DNA of 64,000 nt from positions 186,001 to 250,000 of the forward strand of contig JAPJBO010000178.1 in the NCBI GenBank assembly GCA_030068145.1, written 5' to 3'. Under the pieces are notes generated by a model. It did no database searches. It saw only the letters and a list, made by a program, of their open reading frames with translations, and had not been told where the DNA came from. The stretch is from Diplonema papillatum (Eukaryota > Euglenozoa > Diplonemea > Diplonemida > Diplonemidae). Positions 51,991-61,407 of this stretch are shown here, piece after piece. Positions within the stretch are counted from its first letter, which is position 1. Each line of letters begins with the position of its first letter. The translations under genes and the position numbers were made by a program.

Positions 51991-52440
51991 GAAACCTGGT
52001 TGATCCTGCCAGTAGACATATGCTTGTTTCAAGGATTAAGGTACCAGGGAAAGCCTGCAACACGGGAGCCAAGCTTCACGCGTTCTGCGGTACTGCAGAG
52101 CCACGGGCCTACGGGTCGGCTACCGATTTCCCAAACTATAGCATCAAGGCGTGGCGCACCTTGGGGCTTGGCGCTCGCGCTGAACACAAGCTCGTCGAGA
52201 CGGTCAGCCGCAGGGCAGAGCGGACGGGGTTGTGGCACTGTGCTGCCTCCGACTCAAGCCTTGCAAGCTGTGGCCTGGACCCGGAGCGGCCTTTTTCTTT
52301 CTTTCTTCTTCTTCTCAAGGATTAAGCATGCAAGTCTCAGAGTAAATGGATTGACAGTGGGTCTGCAGACGGCTCATTAAATCGGTGGCAGTCTACGCGG
52401 GGAAGGTGCCTTTTGGGCCCAGTTGGATAATCGAGTGCCA
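51991..52440 (+). pseudogene. 18S rRNA 5'-end fragment, split by SINE-1
   Basis: ACCTGGTTGATCCTGCCAGT at 51991, CATATGCTTG and CAAGGATTAAG are the canonical 5' end of 18S rRNA. After the SINE the gene resumes at GATTAAGCATGCAAGTCTC and GGCTCATTAAATCGG. Similarity fades after about 52440, so the rest of the gene is missing. Several normally invariant bases differ, so it is a pseudogene or relic. Confidence 0.85.
52041..52314 (+). mobile_element. SINE-1 inserted in an 18S rRNA fragment
   Basis: The body runs from GTACCAGGGAAAGCCTGC, with an internal deletion of the CAAGTG block, to a CTTTCTTTCTTCTTCTTC tail. The target duplication TCAAGGATTAAG (52029-52040 and 52315-52326) is 18S sequence, which fixes both element ends. 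Confidence 0.9.
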
Positions 52441-52739
52441 CCACGTCCATCCTCGTTCGGCCGACAGTTGAACAGCAGTGCTGCCATCGCCACTCGGGCG
52501 CAGATCGAAAGCAGGGGTTTTGCATAACCGCACGATCATCGCGCGAAACCAGCAATACTCAAGACCAGGCGACCAAGAGAAGGTGGGGGACGCGACCCAG
52601 AGACCCGGGCTGAGTAGCCTGGAAGTAGTGTGATGGACCTTTCTTCGCAGGGGCTCACGCACTCAGTTCGAGTTATATGCACAATCATCGCGCAGGCACC
52701 GGTTCCCAGCCACGTCTAGAAACCGGATTTTGTCTCGTG

Positions 52740-53500
52740 TCACGAGAGTCAGAGCGAGCCGCAGAATGACACCTTTCGGTTTCCAGCAGTACGCAGATCG
52801 GAAGCAGGCGTGTATCTACCCCACACAATCCTCGCGTTGATACATACCGCGCCGAGGAGCTTGTCTTGTGCCCCGGGAGCCAAAGCGAGCCCCGGAATCA
52901 CGCTGGGTACGTCCTCAGGAAGCCCAGGTAACACTCGCTGACTCCCCAACAGCTGAATCACACTCCCTTTCTCTGATTGAGCACAGAAGAAGTGTGAAAA
53001 CGGGGGTTTGCCTCGAGGCTTTCCGTATTAATCTGCAGATGCTTTGAGCTACGCTGTGTCGATGCATGAATCCAAAAGCAACCGCGGGGGCCTCTCGAAA
53101 GAAAGTGCAGAAGCCGGGGGTTGTGGCGGCAGCGCAGCACGCACAAGGGGAACCTGCAGGTCCCCAACTTAACCTCCTGCTACTCAAACGGCGGGGCTGA
53201 CGTCGCGGGTTGGCAATCCAGCGGGAGGCGCCAAGGAGCTTGTCTTGTGTGTGTCCCAGCAGTCCAAGCCAGCCGCAAAATCACGCTGCGTGCGTCCTCA
53301 GGAAGCTCAGGTAACACCTCGCCGACGCCCCAACACAGTTGAATCGCACACTCCTTCCCTCATTGAGCACAGAAGTAGCCAAAAGCAACCGAGGAGGCCT
53401 CTCCAAAGAAAGTGCAGAAGCTCGGGGTTGTGTGTGGCGGCAGCGCAGCACGCACAAGGGTAACCCGCAGGTCACCAACGTAACCTCCTGCTGCTCAAAC
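52740..53500 (-). repeat. 3' flank of Dispatched-like gene 2, shared with gene 1
   Basis: It has the same block order as 45130-45720. Inside, a ~200-bp piece (AAAGAAAGTGCAGAAGCCGG / CACAAGGGnAACCTGCAGGT) is itself repeated at about 53085 and 53400. Confidence 0.7.
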
Positions 53501-56500
53501 GGCGGGGCTGACGTCATGGGTTGGAAATTCAGCGGGAGGGGGGTGCTTCTCGCCTTTGCATTTCTTGATGAGCTTCCGCACAAGCACGAGCCAGTTGCCC
53601 GTGTTGCCTTCGGGGCCGAGGGGTGTGGACAGAATGGCTGGGAAGCAAACCATCGACCAAAGCAGCGAGAAGCCGATGGTAATGAAGATCATCGTCCCGA
53701 ACTTCACGAAGAAGATGATCTGCGGGAAGAACAAGAACATCGTGGCTCCGAGCGTCGAGAACGCTCCGGAGGCTATCGCGACGCCAGACGTCGCAAGCAT
53801 GTCCTGGAGTCGCGCGTGGCGGCCGATTTCAGTCGATTCGATATACGAATCCGCGAAGTGAGCGATGAAGTCGACCGACAACCCCGGCACCATGACAAAT
53901 CCGATGCTTTCCAGCACTCCGAGCTTCCAGCCCATCAGCACGGTGGTTCCCATGGTGCAGATGACAATCATCGAGATGATGCCTGTCGCGTATATCGCCA
54001 GGAGAATGTTTTGCGTTGCGAGGATCAACACAACGCCGGTGAGCCCTACCGACAGGTAGATGCCGTTGAAAGCCTCGGTCCGCAGCGTGTCCTTCACGAA
54101 ACTTATGTCGAGCGACGACTGGAACATCCGCGCCTGGTCCTTGACTTCCAAGCAGGGCGACTTCGTGTACTGCTCGGCGACCCATGCCTCCCAGATCTCC
54201 CAGATCTCGATGCCGGTCGTCGGCTCGAGGTTCGACATCCTCACGGTCAACTTCAACTCCGCGACTGACATCAAGTACAAGATATTCCCTTTCCCGTCCG
54301 AAAGCGGAAACGTGTATTCGGAAACGTACGAGTACACGGACGGGTCGCTGACCCACAACATCAGGATTTGTTCGAAGCGCTCAGCGTCGGCGTTGGGCCC
54401 CGTGATGGCGTCCCACGTGGATTGGTTGTACGCGGAGAGCACGTGGGTTTTGAACCTCATCATCACGCAGTCGATCGGAATCGACGAAGGCCCGCTCGTC
54501 TTCCGAGAATCGGACTTCGCCTCCGCCGCGAGGCAGATGGAGACCATGCATTCCGCGGCCGCCGCGATGCTGAAGTCCTCGTCCCAGTTGACTTCGCCGA
54601 GGTTGTCCATATCCGTTGAGTGGGTGCCTGCCCGGTCGATGGGTTCGTCGGGGTTGATCCCCCACACGAGCTCGACGGTCGCTGCGTCGACGGACCCGCC
54701 GCGGGCGAAGTAGTCGGGCTTTTTGTCGATGAAGTCCTGGAAGTTGTCCCCCGAGGGCAGGAACTGAACGTCGCCCTTGTCGACTTCGAGCTTCGACGCC
54801 GCCACGGTGAGGAACACGGTCAGCAGCACGAACGCGACCAGGATGCCGATGTTCGCGTGGATCACGAACGTCCCGAACGACTCCCGGAACCAGCGGTTCG
54901 CCGCCGGCTCCGACTTGGCAGCGGCAGCTTTCGCGCCCGGCTCCATCGTCGCCACCCTCGACTCGATCCCCTTGAATCCTCCCCGGAAGACCTTGTTCAC
55001 CTTCTCGGGTAGCCCGCAGAGGAATCGGTACTTCGAAAAGTGCACTTCGTGCACCATGACGCACATCGGGAAGTGGACCATCACCGCGCAGTAGTTGACG
55101 AGCACCAGGAGCGACGCGAAGATCCCGAAGGTCTGGATGGCCGGGAAGCTCGAGTTGGCGTTCGACACGAACGAGAAGACGGTGGACAGACTCGTGATGA
55201 GCATCGCCTTCCCCGCATACGTCCACGAAAAGGCCAACATCTTCGCTTTGTCGGTCGTGACCAGCGCCAGCTTTGCGCGCTCCCACGTGTCCAAGTAGAC
55301 AAAAATGTCGTCCGCGCCGATGCCGAGGATGATGAAGATGGACAGGATGTTGAACACCCCGAAGTACCGCTGCTGGAACACTCCGAAGTACAGGAAGTAC
55401 GCCGGTCCGAACGAAAGGACGATCTGTCCGATGCCCATGGTCGCGAGGAACACCGAGGAGACCATGAACGCCATGTATATCCAAGAAAATGCCATCGCTG
55501 CGAGTGCAAACATCGCGTCTTGCAGCAGGACGTCGTTGATGTACAAGAAAAACATCCCGTGCCCGTTGAAGAGAATCTCGATTTCGCCGTTGACCTCGGT
55601 GTCCATCAAGAAGTCGTAGTACTCCTCGTAGAGGAAGTCCGCGAGGTCGTCGCTCTGCCCGTCGGCGTCGTCGATGACCGTCTTGAACCCAGCAAGCGGC
55701 GCGCCGAAGAAGAACTCCGTCCGCACAGCCTGCGCCATCGGGTTGCCGTCTGAGAACCCACTGTCCACCATCTTCAAGAAGCTGTACGCGTTGTTGCCGG
55801 CCGGCGTGGTGAGGTCGATGGCCGTCTGGCTGTAGGTCCGTAGCTTGTCGTCTTTGAACGACTCACTCACCACGAACTCGTCCTCGGTGCACGTCGTCGC
55901 CTTCGGGCAGTCGAGGACCCCCATGGGGGTCGACAGCGCGGATTCACACGGGAAACCGGCGGCGGGGTCGCACGCGTAGAAAACGGTGGATGGAGGCGCG
56001 CAGGTCTGCTTTTGTGCGTTGATCTCCGCGACGGCGGTCCAGTTCCTCGACTCCTGCACAGAGCGGGCCTCAGGGGAGTAGTCCACGTAGCAGTAGTCCT
56101 GGTACCCAGCGCGCGCTCGAATCTTCTTCTCAAAGGCGACGATCGCTTCGATATTCTCCAGCTCAAACACGTTGCCGGCCTCCGCAACGTAAATGATCTC
56201 CAGCGTCGTGTCGTCCCTCGCGCCGCCCAGCGACGAGACGGAGCCACGCAGCTGCAGCTCGGGTTGATTCAAGATGAAATTCGAGTCGTCCTCCGCTGTT
56301 ATCACCGCATCGAGTCTTTCCCTCGCGACGTGGTCCCGCAGGTACAGCGGCACTTCCGATTCGAACGGGAAGAACGACGGAACCGAGAAGGCGAGGACGA
56401 TGAGCATGATGAAGATCGAACAGTACGATCCGCAGGTGGCCGCGAACAGCTTCGTCGGGCGCGCTGCGGCGAACCTGCTGATCTTCATGACAAACCGGCT

Positions 56501-56653
56501 TTCATCGACGATGTGCGCCAGCTCCTCTGGCAGCTCGCGCCCCTCTTCCCCCTCCGCCTCTGCCTCTGGCCGCGGCTCTTCCGCCTCATCCTTGTCTGCC
56601 ATGTGTATTGCGTCGGCTGGAATCTCCGCATCCGGAGCGTGCGAGTCAACCAT
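53495..56653 (-). CDS. Dispatched/Patched-like 12-TM protein, paralogue 2 (1052 aa)
   Basis: It is nearly collinear with paralogue 1. The start is ATG at 56653 (MVDSHAPDAEI); the longer frame starts at a GTG inside a palindrome. The GIGADDIFVYLDTWE motif is at ~446 and GLSVDFIAHFADSYIES at ~928; both membrane bundles are intact. Differences cluster in the acidic N-terminus (EPRPEAEAEGEEGRELPEE) and the C-tail (KHPPPAEFPTHDVSPAV); elsewhere they are scattered. The upstream region differs strongly from paralogue 1: a SINE-2 lies in the 5' leader, then a palindrome and two broken copies of the 5' end follow. Expression from the original promoter is therefore doubtful or changed. Confidence 0.85.
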   Translation of the reverse strand: MVDSHAPDAEIPADAIHMADKDEAEEPRPEAEAEGEEGRELPEELAHIVDESRFVMKISRFAAARPTKLFAATCGSYCSIFIMLIVLAFSVPSFFPFESEVPLYLRDHVARERLDAVITAEDDSNFILNQPELQLRGSVSSLGGARDDTTLEIIYVAEAGNVFELENIEAIVAFEKKIRARAGYQDYCYVDYSPEARSVQESRNWTAVAEINAQKQTCAPPSTVFYACDPAAGFPCESALSTPMGVLDCPKATTCTEDEFVVSESFKDDKLRTYSQTAIDLTTPAGNNAYSFLKMVDSGFSDGNPMAQAVRTEFFFGAPLAGFKTVIDDADGQSDDLADFLYEEYYDFLMDTEVNGEIEILFNGHGMFFLYINDVLLQDAMFALAAMAFSWIYMAFMVSSVFLATMGIGQIVLSFGPAYFLYFGVFQQRYFGVFNILSIFIILGIGADDIFVYLDTWERAKLALVTTDKAKMLAFSWTYAGKAMLITSLSTVFSFVSNANSSFPAIQTFGIFASLLVLVNYCAVMVHFPMCVMVHEVHFSKYRFLCGLPEKVNKVFRGGFKGIESRVATMEPGAKAAAAKSEPAANRWFRESFGTFVIHANIGILVAFVLLTVFLTVAASKLEVDKGDVQFLPSGDNFQDFIDKKPDYFARGGSVDAATVELVWGINPDEPIDRAGTHSTDMDNLGEVNWDEDFSIAAAAECMVSICLAAEAKSDSRKTSGPSSIPIDCVMMRFKTHVLSAYNQSTWDAITGPNADAERFEQILMLWVSDPSVYSYVSEYTFPLSDGKGNILYLMSVAELKLTVRMSNLEPTTGIEIWEIWEAWVAEQYTKSPCLEVKDQARMFQSSLDISFVKDTLRTEAFNGIYLSVGLTGVVLILATQNILLAIYATGIISMIVICTMGTTVLMGWKLGVLESIGFVMVPGLSVDFIAHFADSYIESTEIGRHARLQDMLATSGVAIASGAFSTLGATMFLFFPQIIFFVKFGTMIFITIGFSLLWSMVCFPAILSTPLGPEGNTGNWLVLVRKLIKKCKGEKHPPPAEFPTHDVSPAV

Positions 56654-56684
56654 TCTCCCCGTCTTTGGCAACTTCTTCTCTTCT

Positions 56685-56775
56685 TTTTTTGTATAAGCAC
56701 CTGCTTTGTAGGAAATACTTGAGGAGGCTGCCAGCTGCAAAAGATCAAAGAAGGTAAATGTGCTGTAGCCCATGC
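56685..56775 (-). mobile_element. SINE-2 3' end in the 5' leader of paralogue 2
   Basis: Minus-strand reading goes from GGGCTACAGCACATTTACC to GCAGGTGCTTATACAA and an A/G-rich tail. Paralogue 1 lacks it at the same position (CCAACAGGTACTGCAAAAGC). The insertion is bounded by CAGGCAC on one side and CAGGTGC on the other. The same insertion is present in the duplicated 5' copy at 57200-57290, so it predates that duplication. Confidence 0.65.
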
Positions 56776-56831
56776 GGTGCCTGTTGGAAGGGACTTTGGA
56801 CACGAAACAATGGATCGACGGGCTTTCTGAT

Positions 56832-56967
56832 TTCGAACGGAAAAGCGGAGGAACCGACAAGGCGAAGGTGGTGAACAGGATGAAGATGAGCTGCGGGTCA
56901 CACTGCTTCATCTTCATCCTGCTCACCACCTTGCGCCTTGTCGGTTTCTCCGCTTTTCCCGTTCGAA
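56832..56967. repeat. Palindrome, ~58-bp arms, short centre
   Basis: The left arm TCGAACGGAAAAGCGGAGG... (56832-56889) is mirrored by 56908-56967 with few mismatches and a ~18-nt centre. Both arms encode the TM1 start of the Dispatched-like protein (IFILLTTFALSVPP). The palindrome marks a head-to-head join between duplicated 5' ends. Confidence 0.85.
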
Positions 56968-57600
56968 CAGTATGACCCGCAGGTGCCCGCGAACAGCTTC
57001 GTCGGGCGCGCCGCGGATGAACAGGCTTTCATCGACGACGTACGGCAGCTCCTCTAGCAGCTCGCGCCCCTCTTCTCCCTCTGCCTCTGCCTCTGGTTCC
57101 ACCGCATCCTTGTCTGCCACGTCTATTCCGTCGGCTGGATCTCCGCAGCCGGAGCGTGCGAGCCCGTCTTTGGCAACTTCTTCTCTTGTTTTTTTTTTGT
57201 ATAAGCACCTGCTTTGTAGGAAATACTTGAGGAGGCTGCCAGCTGCAAAAAAATCAAAGGAGGTAAATGTGCTGTAGCCCATGCGGTGCCTGTTGGAGGG
57301 GACTCTGGACACGAAACAATGGATCGACGGAGTTGGGATAAGCGGAGGAACCGACAAGGCGAAGGTGGTGAGCAGGATGAAGATGAAACAGTATGACCCG
57401 CAGGTGCCCGCGAACAGCTTCGTCGGGCGCGCCGCGGATGAACAGGCTTTCATCGACGACGTACGCCAGCTCCTCTGGCAGCTCGCGCCCCTCTTCTCCC
57501 TCCGCCTCTGCCTCTGGTTCCACCGCATCCTTGTCTGCCCTCCGTCGGCTGGATCTCCGCAGCCGGAGCGTGCGAGTCAACCATTCCCCCCGCCTTCTGA
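56900..57600 (-). pseudogene. Two broken tandem copies of the Dispatched-like 5' end
   Basis: Unit A (about 56968-57390) and unit B (about 57390-57600) repeat ADKDAVEPEAEAEGEEGREL, then DESLFIRGAPDEAVRGHLRV. The latter is frameshifted relative to the genes: FAAARPTKLFAATCG has become RGAPDEAVRGHL. Unit A retains the SINE-2 insertion. Neither unit has more than the first ~90 codons of the gene. Confidence 0.8.
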
Positions 57601-57778
57601 CCTTTTTTCGTACGCGACTTAAGAGAACGGCAGAAAAAACAAGGCTTTGCCCACTCGCGAACTTCAACAGGGATAGAAATATCTTCGGGTTTGTATACGA
57701 AAAAAGGAAAGAGGCAAGGGTCTCAACGGTCCGTCGTCGCAACTTCGGCCCATCGTGGCAACTAAAATAACCGGGGGG

Positions 57779-58003
57779 ATTGCAAGAACGTCCTTGGAAT
57801 GGGTATGTGCTCAACACCGCACTGGTCCCGTCTGCGCCGTATTTCGGTCCTTTAAGCCACGGACACAGAAGGCGGACCATCATCAGCGCAAAACCTGAGT
57901 GTCTGCAGACAGGACAGCGGTGTGAGTCTGATTTGTCAGGCGGCTGTTCGTAGCTCGTCACCGCCAGGACCACCCGTGCTACTAGAGCACAGGCGAATCC
58001 GTC
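57779..58003 (+). mobile_element. G-run element, 3'-truncated, with empty-site comparison
   Basis: It begins ATTGCAAGAACGTCCTTGG and stops at GAATCCGTCA. It is flanked by ACCGGGGGG (57770-57778 and 58004-58012). The related locus at 50230-50460 has one ACCGGGGG and no element. Confidence 0.8.
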
Positions 58004-58218
58004 ACCGGGGGGGAGGGAGTGCAGTTGCAATGATGGGCAAAGCTCCACATGGTACGGGGACCTGCATAATCATTTGCAAGGAAGTCTATTCGTTGGTACC
58101 CCCAACCACCTACTTCGTGGGTGGCTTGGCACCGTGCTGCAGTATCCGCCGTGAACGCGAGCCGGCCCACCCCTGTTCCCTAGAACTGCATTGAACTGCC
58201 CGCTGTTGTCTATCACAG

Positions 58219-58434
58219 GTACTGGTGCTTCCGAAAGCAGCTGAGGACGAAGAGCGAACCCCAATCCCGAGAGCGAAGACGAAGAAGCGACGATCAACCT
58301 CGGCAACACCACGGAGAACGGCACGGTCATCGCCCAAGCGCCGCCGTAAGGAAGCAACCAGCGACGCGCAACCGATGCACCTGGACGAGCAATCGAAGGG
58401 GAAGCGCCTGAGCGCGACGACAAGACGAGCTTAA
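58219..58434 (+). CDS. LPEAAE-family basic protein, exon copy 3
   Basis: The acceptor TGTTGTCTATCACAG is followed in phase 0 by VLVLPKAAEDEERTPIPRAK. Basic Ser/Thr/Pro-rich sequence follows with SSPKRRRKEATSDAQPMHLD, ending SATTRRA and TAA. The block DAQPMHLDEQSK matches DAQPMDLDEQSK at 63.8 kb, where the frame continues about 45 residues longer, so this copy has a frameshift near its end. Multiple basic clusters suggest a nuclear protein. Function unknown. Confidence 0.4.
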   Translation, partial: VLVLPKAAEDEERTPIPRAKTKKRRSTSATPRRTARSSPKRRRKEATSDAQPMHLDEQSKGKRLSATTRRA

Positions 58435-58439
58435 CAGGC

Positions 58440-59837
58440 GAAAGCATGACGCATCACGTGCCGCGCCGTCGGCGATGCAGATTATCGCCACAGATTCTTT
58501 GCATTCTACCCAAAACTAACCCTATCACAGTCTATCATAAGCCACCATAGGCTAGCAGGAAGACAATGATTCGAATGAGTGCAAACGCTAGAAGCACGAC
58601 ACGGTACGATCGAAGAGATAGCCACGCGGTGAATAATCAGGCCATCGCTACAGATACTCTGCATTAGCCCCAACTAGCGCACGGTCTATGAGTCTATCAG
58701 CAGCGGGTGGACCGGCTCAAAATGGTAAAACTCCGTCGTATCCAGAGCCCGTTACGCTGCGACCGTTTTCCCAACATTTTTAGTCAGCTGCACAACGTGA
58801 GAAACTCTTTCAGCACCACGCACAGGCAAGGACACGTACGCACATGCGTGCTTACACTCGGGACTTCGAAGCTGTTGCACTGGGCCTCTTCTATTCCTGA
58901 TTCCTGAGGTCTGCACGGCATTAGATGAAGGATGCCCGAGCAGGCTGACCTGCAGGCAGATCCTGCAGACGCGTCTGCGTCTGCGTTTGTAAAATCTGCA
59001 GACGCAGACGTCCGCACGACTGCGGCGCGGAACGCATTTGCGCGTGCCGATGACTTCTGGTTTTTGCGCTGACCGACCGCATGCCAGCGAAAACCTCAGA
59101 CTCGAGCAAAGCCTGCGGGCCTTGTCCTGGGCATACAGCGGTACCTGGTCAACCGTTCTGATCGGGGTTCTTTGCAGCGTGTCGACAACTGCCGGGCCCC
59201 GATTATGTGAGCGGCGCGGAACGCATTTGCGCGTGCCGATGACTTCTTCCGCTACGAGCCGCCCAGTCTCCTGCGGTCTTCGCGCTGACAGCACTGGACT
59301 ACACTGGGCCAGGGTTCGATCCACAAACGGTGGTTATCCCCACGGCCATGATGAGCCGTCGGAACGAAGAAGCCCCAGTGCCCCGTTTCCAGTACTACGT
59401 TGCCCTCACAAAAAGGGCTTTTCATGAAGGCTCAAAAAGACGTAGGTGGAGGCGCGTTGGTGGTTGTTCCGAGTCCTTTGAAGAAGGAAACGTAGGGTAA
59501 GAAAACAAGTGGCAACTCGAACGACCGGCTCCTTTTTGACGGCAAACGAGGTGGTGGCTATCGGGGCTTCCAGCAGTCCTGCTCGTCCGTAGAAATCAGA
59601 GGTCAGGTGGTGAGCTAGATCCCACGTTTCAGCGCCGCGGCCATGGCCTGTGTTCAATAGAGTGAAGGTTCGCATCAGAATATATTTTCATGAGTCTCCA
59701 AGGTGACCTCCGTCGAATGAAGGATTGTGCTTAGACTGTTTCTTGTGCTGAGCGGTCGGATATTTAGGTTTGGTCTGACCTGAGAGAACCACAATTTTAG
59801 AGTTGAAGTTCGCTTGAGACTCCGGTATTTTTTAGGG
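58440..59837. other. No supported gene
   Basis: 58900-59260 holds repeated GCGCGGAACGCATTTGCGCG and GCAGACGCGTCTGCG blocks, including a small inverted repeat. 59430-59540 is a diverged relative of the dispersed repeat at 24.6 kb. TCTCCGGGTGACC-type motifs lie at 59695 and 59836. Confidence 0.4.
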
Positions 59838-59845
59838 TCTCCGGG

Positions 59846-60783
59846 CAGTGTTCCCGCTAAGGCCGACGACCCGGTCTTTTTTAAAAATGGCTCCTGGGCT
59901 TTTGTTCGTGCGCTGGGCTGTGTCCGGGTTTTTCTCCAGTATGTAGTTCATGGGGGAGGAGCTGTACCGTTCGGATTGAACGCACCAACATTTCCAGCTG
60001 CTCCTGGTGGAGCGCCAGTTGTGTTCACCGAACACCGGCCGCTCTTGCATCAAGGTAGCCTGCTCGCTTTGCAACAGCAGAGCTTCTTTCGTCTTTGTAC
60101 GACGCTGTCAATCGACGTGGACAATCCGAATCTAGCGGCCAGTTTGAACTTGGCATCCAGCGAGTTCAGTCATCGAGTTCCTGACGGCCCGCAGCATCCA
60201 CCCGCGAGAGGCTGTCAATCGTCTCGACGGCTCACCTTCGGAACTGCGCCGAACCGTGTCGTCTGCCGCAGCTTAGTACGACTGGAATGGTATCCCAATC
60301 TACGTTCGGAAGATCCATTTGTTCTAGGGTAGGCACAGCCGGCATATTTTTTGTTTGTGCGTACGTGTGTAAACCCTGTTTTGAGTGATTTAACACAGCA
60401 CGCTGCCATCCGACACTTTTTGATATAGACAAGCAAGCTTGTTACCATATAAAGTTCGCTTGAAATTCCGGGGTTTTAGGGTCTCCGTGTGACCGTTCAT
60501 GAATGGGTTCTCGTAGAGCAAGAAAGGGCTGTGGTTTTTCTGCGCTCTGTCCTCATTCTCCTGACAACCGCGCTTTTGTCCAGGCATTTTGTTCACGAGA
60601 GTCCCTCTTTCCTGCTGAACTGTTATTGCGATTCGAGCTACTACTCAATGCCACGGTGGTCGGTCTTGCAGCCGGTCTTTTTTCGGCAAAAAAAAAGACC
60701 GGCCTTTTGTTGCCGGGTGTTTTTTTTTGAAAATTAATTTTTGGTGTCATAAAAGACCGGCTTTTTTCTTAGCGGGAGCACTG
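59846..60783. mobile_element. hAT-type DNA element, non-autonomous (938 bp)
   Basis: Terminal inverted repeats are CAGTGTTCCCGCTAAG and, inverted at the right end, CAGTGCTCCCGCTAAG. Perfect 8-bp target duplications TCTCCGGG flank it (59838-59845 and 60784-60791). CAGTG-type ends with 8-bp duplications are diagnostic of the hAT superfamily. Subterminal CCGGTCTTTT motifs occur several times near the ends, as expected for transposase binding. No transposase is recognised. The target is one of the dispersed TTTTAGGGTCTCCGGGTGACC motifs. Confidence 0.85.
60166..60345 (-). CDS. Coding-like fragment inside the hAT element
   Basis: ATG at 60345 follows an A-rich context and opens MPAVPTLEQMDLPNVDWDTI, continuing to AQFR at a strong donor (CGAAG-GTGAGC, exon end 60236). 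The next in-frame block reads SLSRVDAAGRQELDD and a stop at 60166, but only if a 24-nt intron is removed, which is unusually short. It may be a captured host gene fragment (Pack-type) or part of a decayed transposase gene. No family is recognised. Confidence 0.25.
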
Positions 60784-60998
60784 TCTCCGGGTGACCTTCG
60801 TTCAATGGGTTCTCTTTGAGCAAGTAAGAGCTATGTGGGTGGGTTGTTGGTGTACACTTTCATGAGTATTGGCTAGCCATGTGCGGGACTGCTTGTGACC
60901 GACACGAAGCACATGTTTAGCGTTATTTGTGGACTAGAAGGTCTTATCATGTAAGCTTCCGATTGACCGTTGGGTTGGAATGAGTGCTTGGAGAGGGA

Positions 60999-61281
60999 GA
61001 AAGAAAAGAGAAACGAAAAAGGCCGCTCCTGGTCCAGGAACGTGACGGTCAACCACAGGTTGCAAAGCTTGAGTCGGAGGCACAACCCCGTCCGCTCTGC
61101 CCTGCGGCTGACCGTCTCGACGAGCTTGTGTGCAGCGCGAGCGCCAAGCCCCAAGGTGCGCCAAGCCTTGATGTTTTAGTTTGGAAAGTCGGTAGCCACC
61201 TGACCCGTAGGCCCGTGGCTCTCTGCAGTACCGCCGAACACGTGAAGCTTGGCTCCCGTGTAGCAGGCTTTCCCTGGTACC
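60999..61281 (-). mobile_element. SINE-1, inverted copy
   Basis: The reverse complement starts GGTACCAGGGAAAGCCTGC and ends in a purine-rich (plus strand) tail. The target duplication GCTTGGAGAGGGA lies at 60986-60998 and 61289-61301. Confidence 0.85.
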
Positions 61282-61407
61282 AAGCTTCGCTTGGAGAGGG
61301 AAAGAAAAGAATAGTGGGTATTAACGCGAATAGGAGGTGAGGTTGGGTGGAGGCGGTCTACTTCGGCGTGAAATGCCAGGGAGCTTCTATGTTGAGCTCC
61401 AAAATAA

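Noticed and set aside
51991..52440. Working 18S rRNA gene
   Set aside because: Only the 5' end is present, it is split by a SINE and conserved bases are changed.
60212..60235. 24-nt intron as a general feature of this genome
   Set aside because: The supported introns here are 79 nt or much longer; a single 24-nt case is weak and may reflect a broken fragment.
59825..60520. Interstitial telomere repeats (TTTAGGG-like)
   Set aside because: GGTTTTAGGGTCT occurs singly in a longer conserved motif, never as tandem units.
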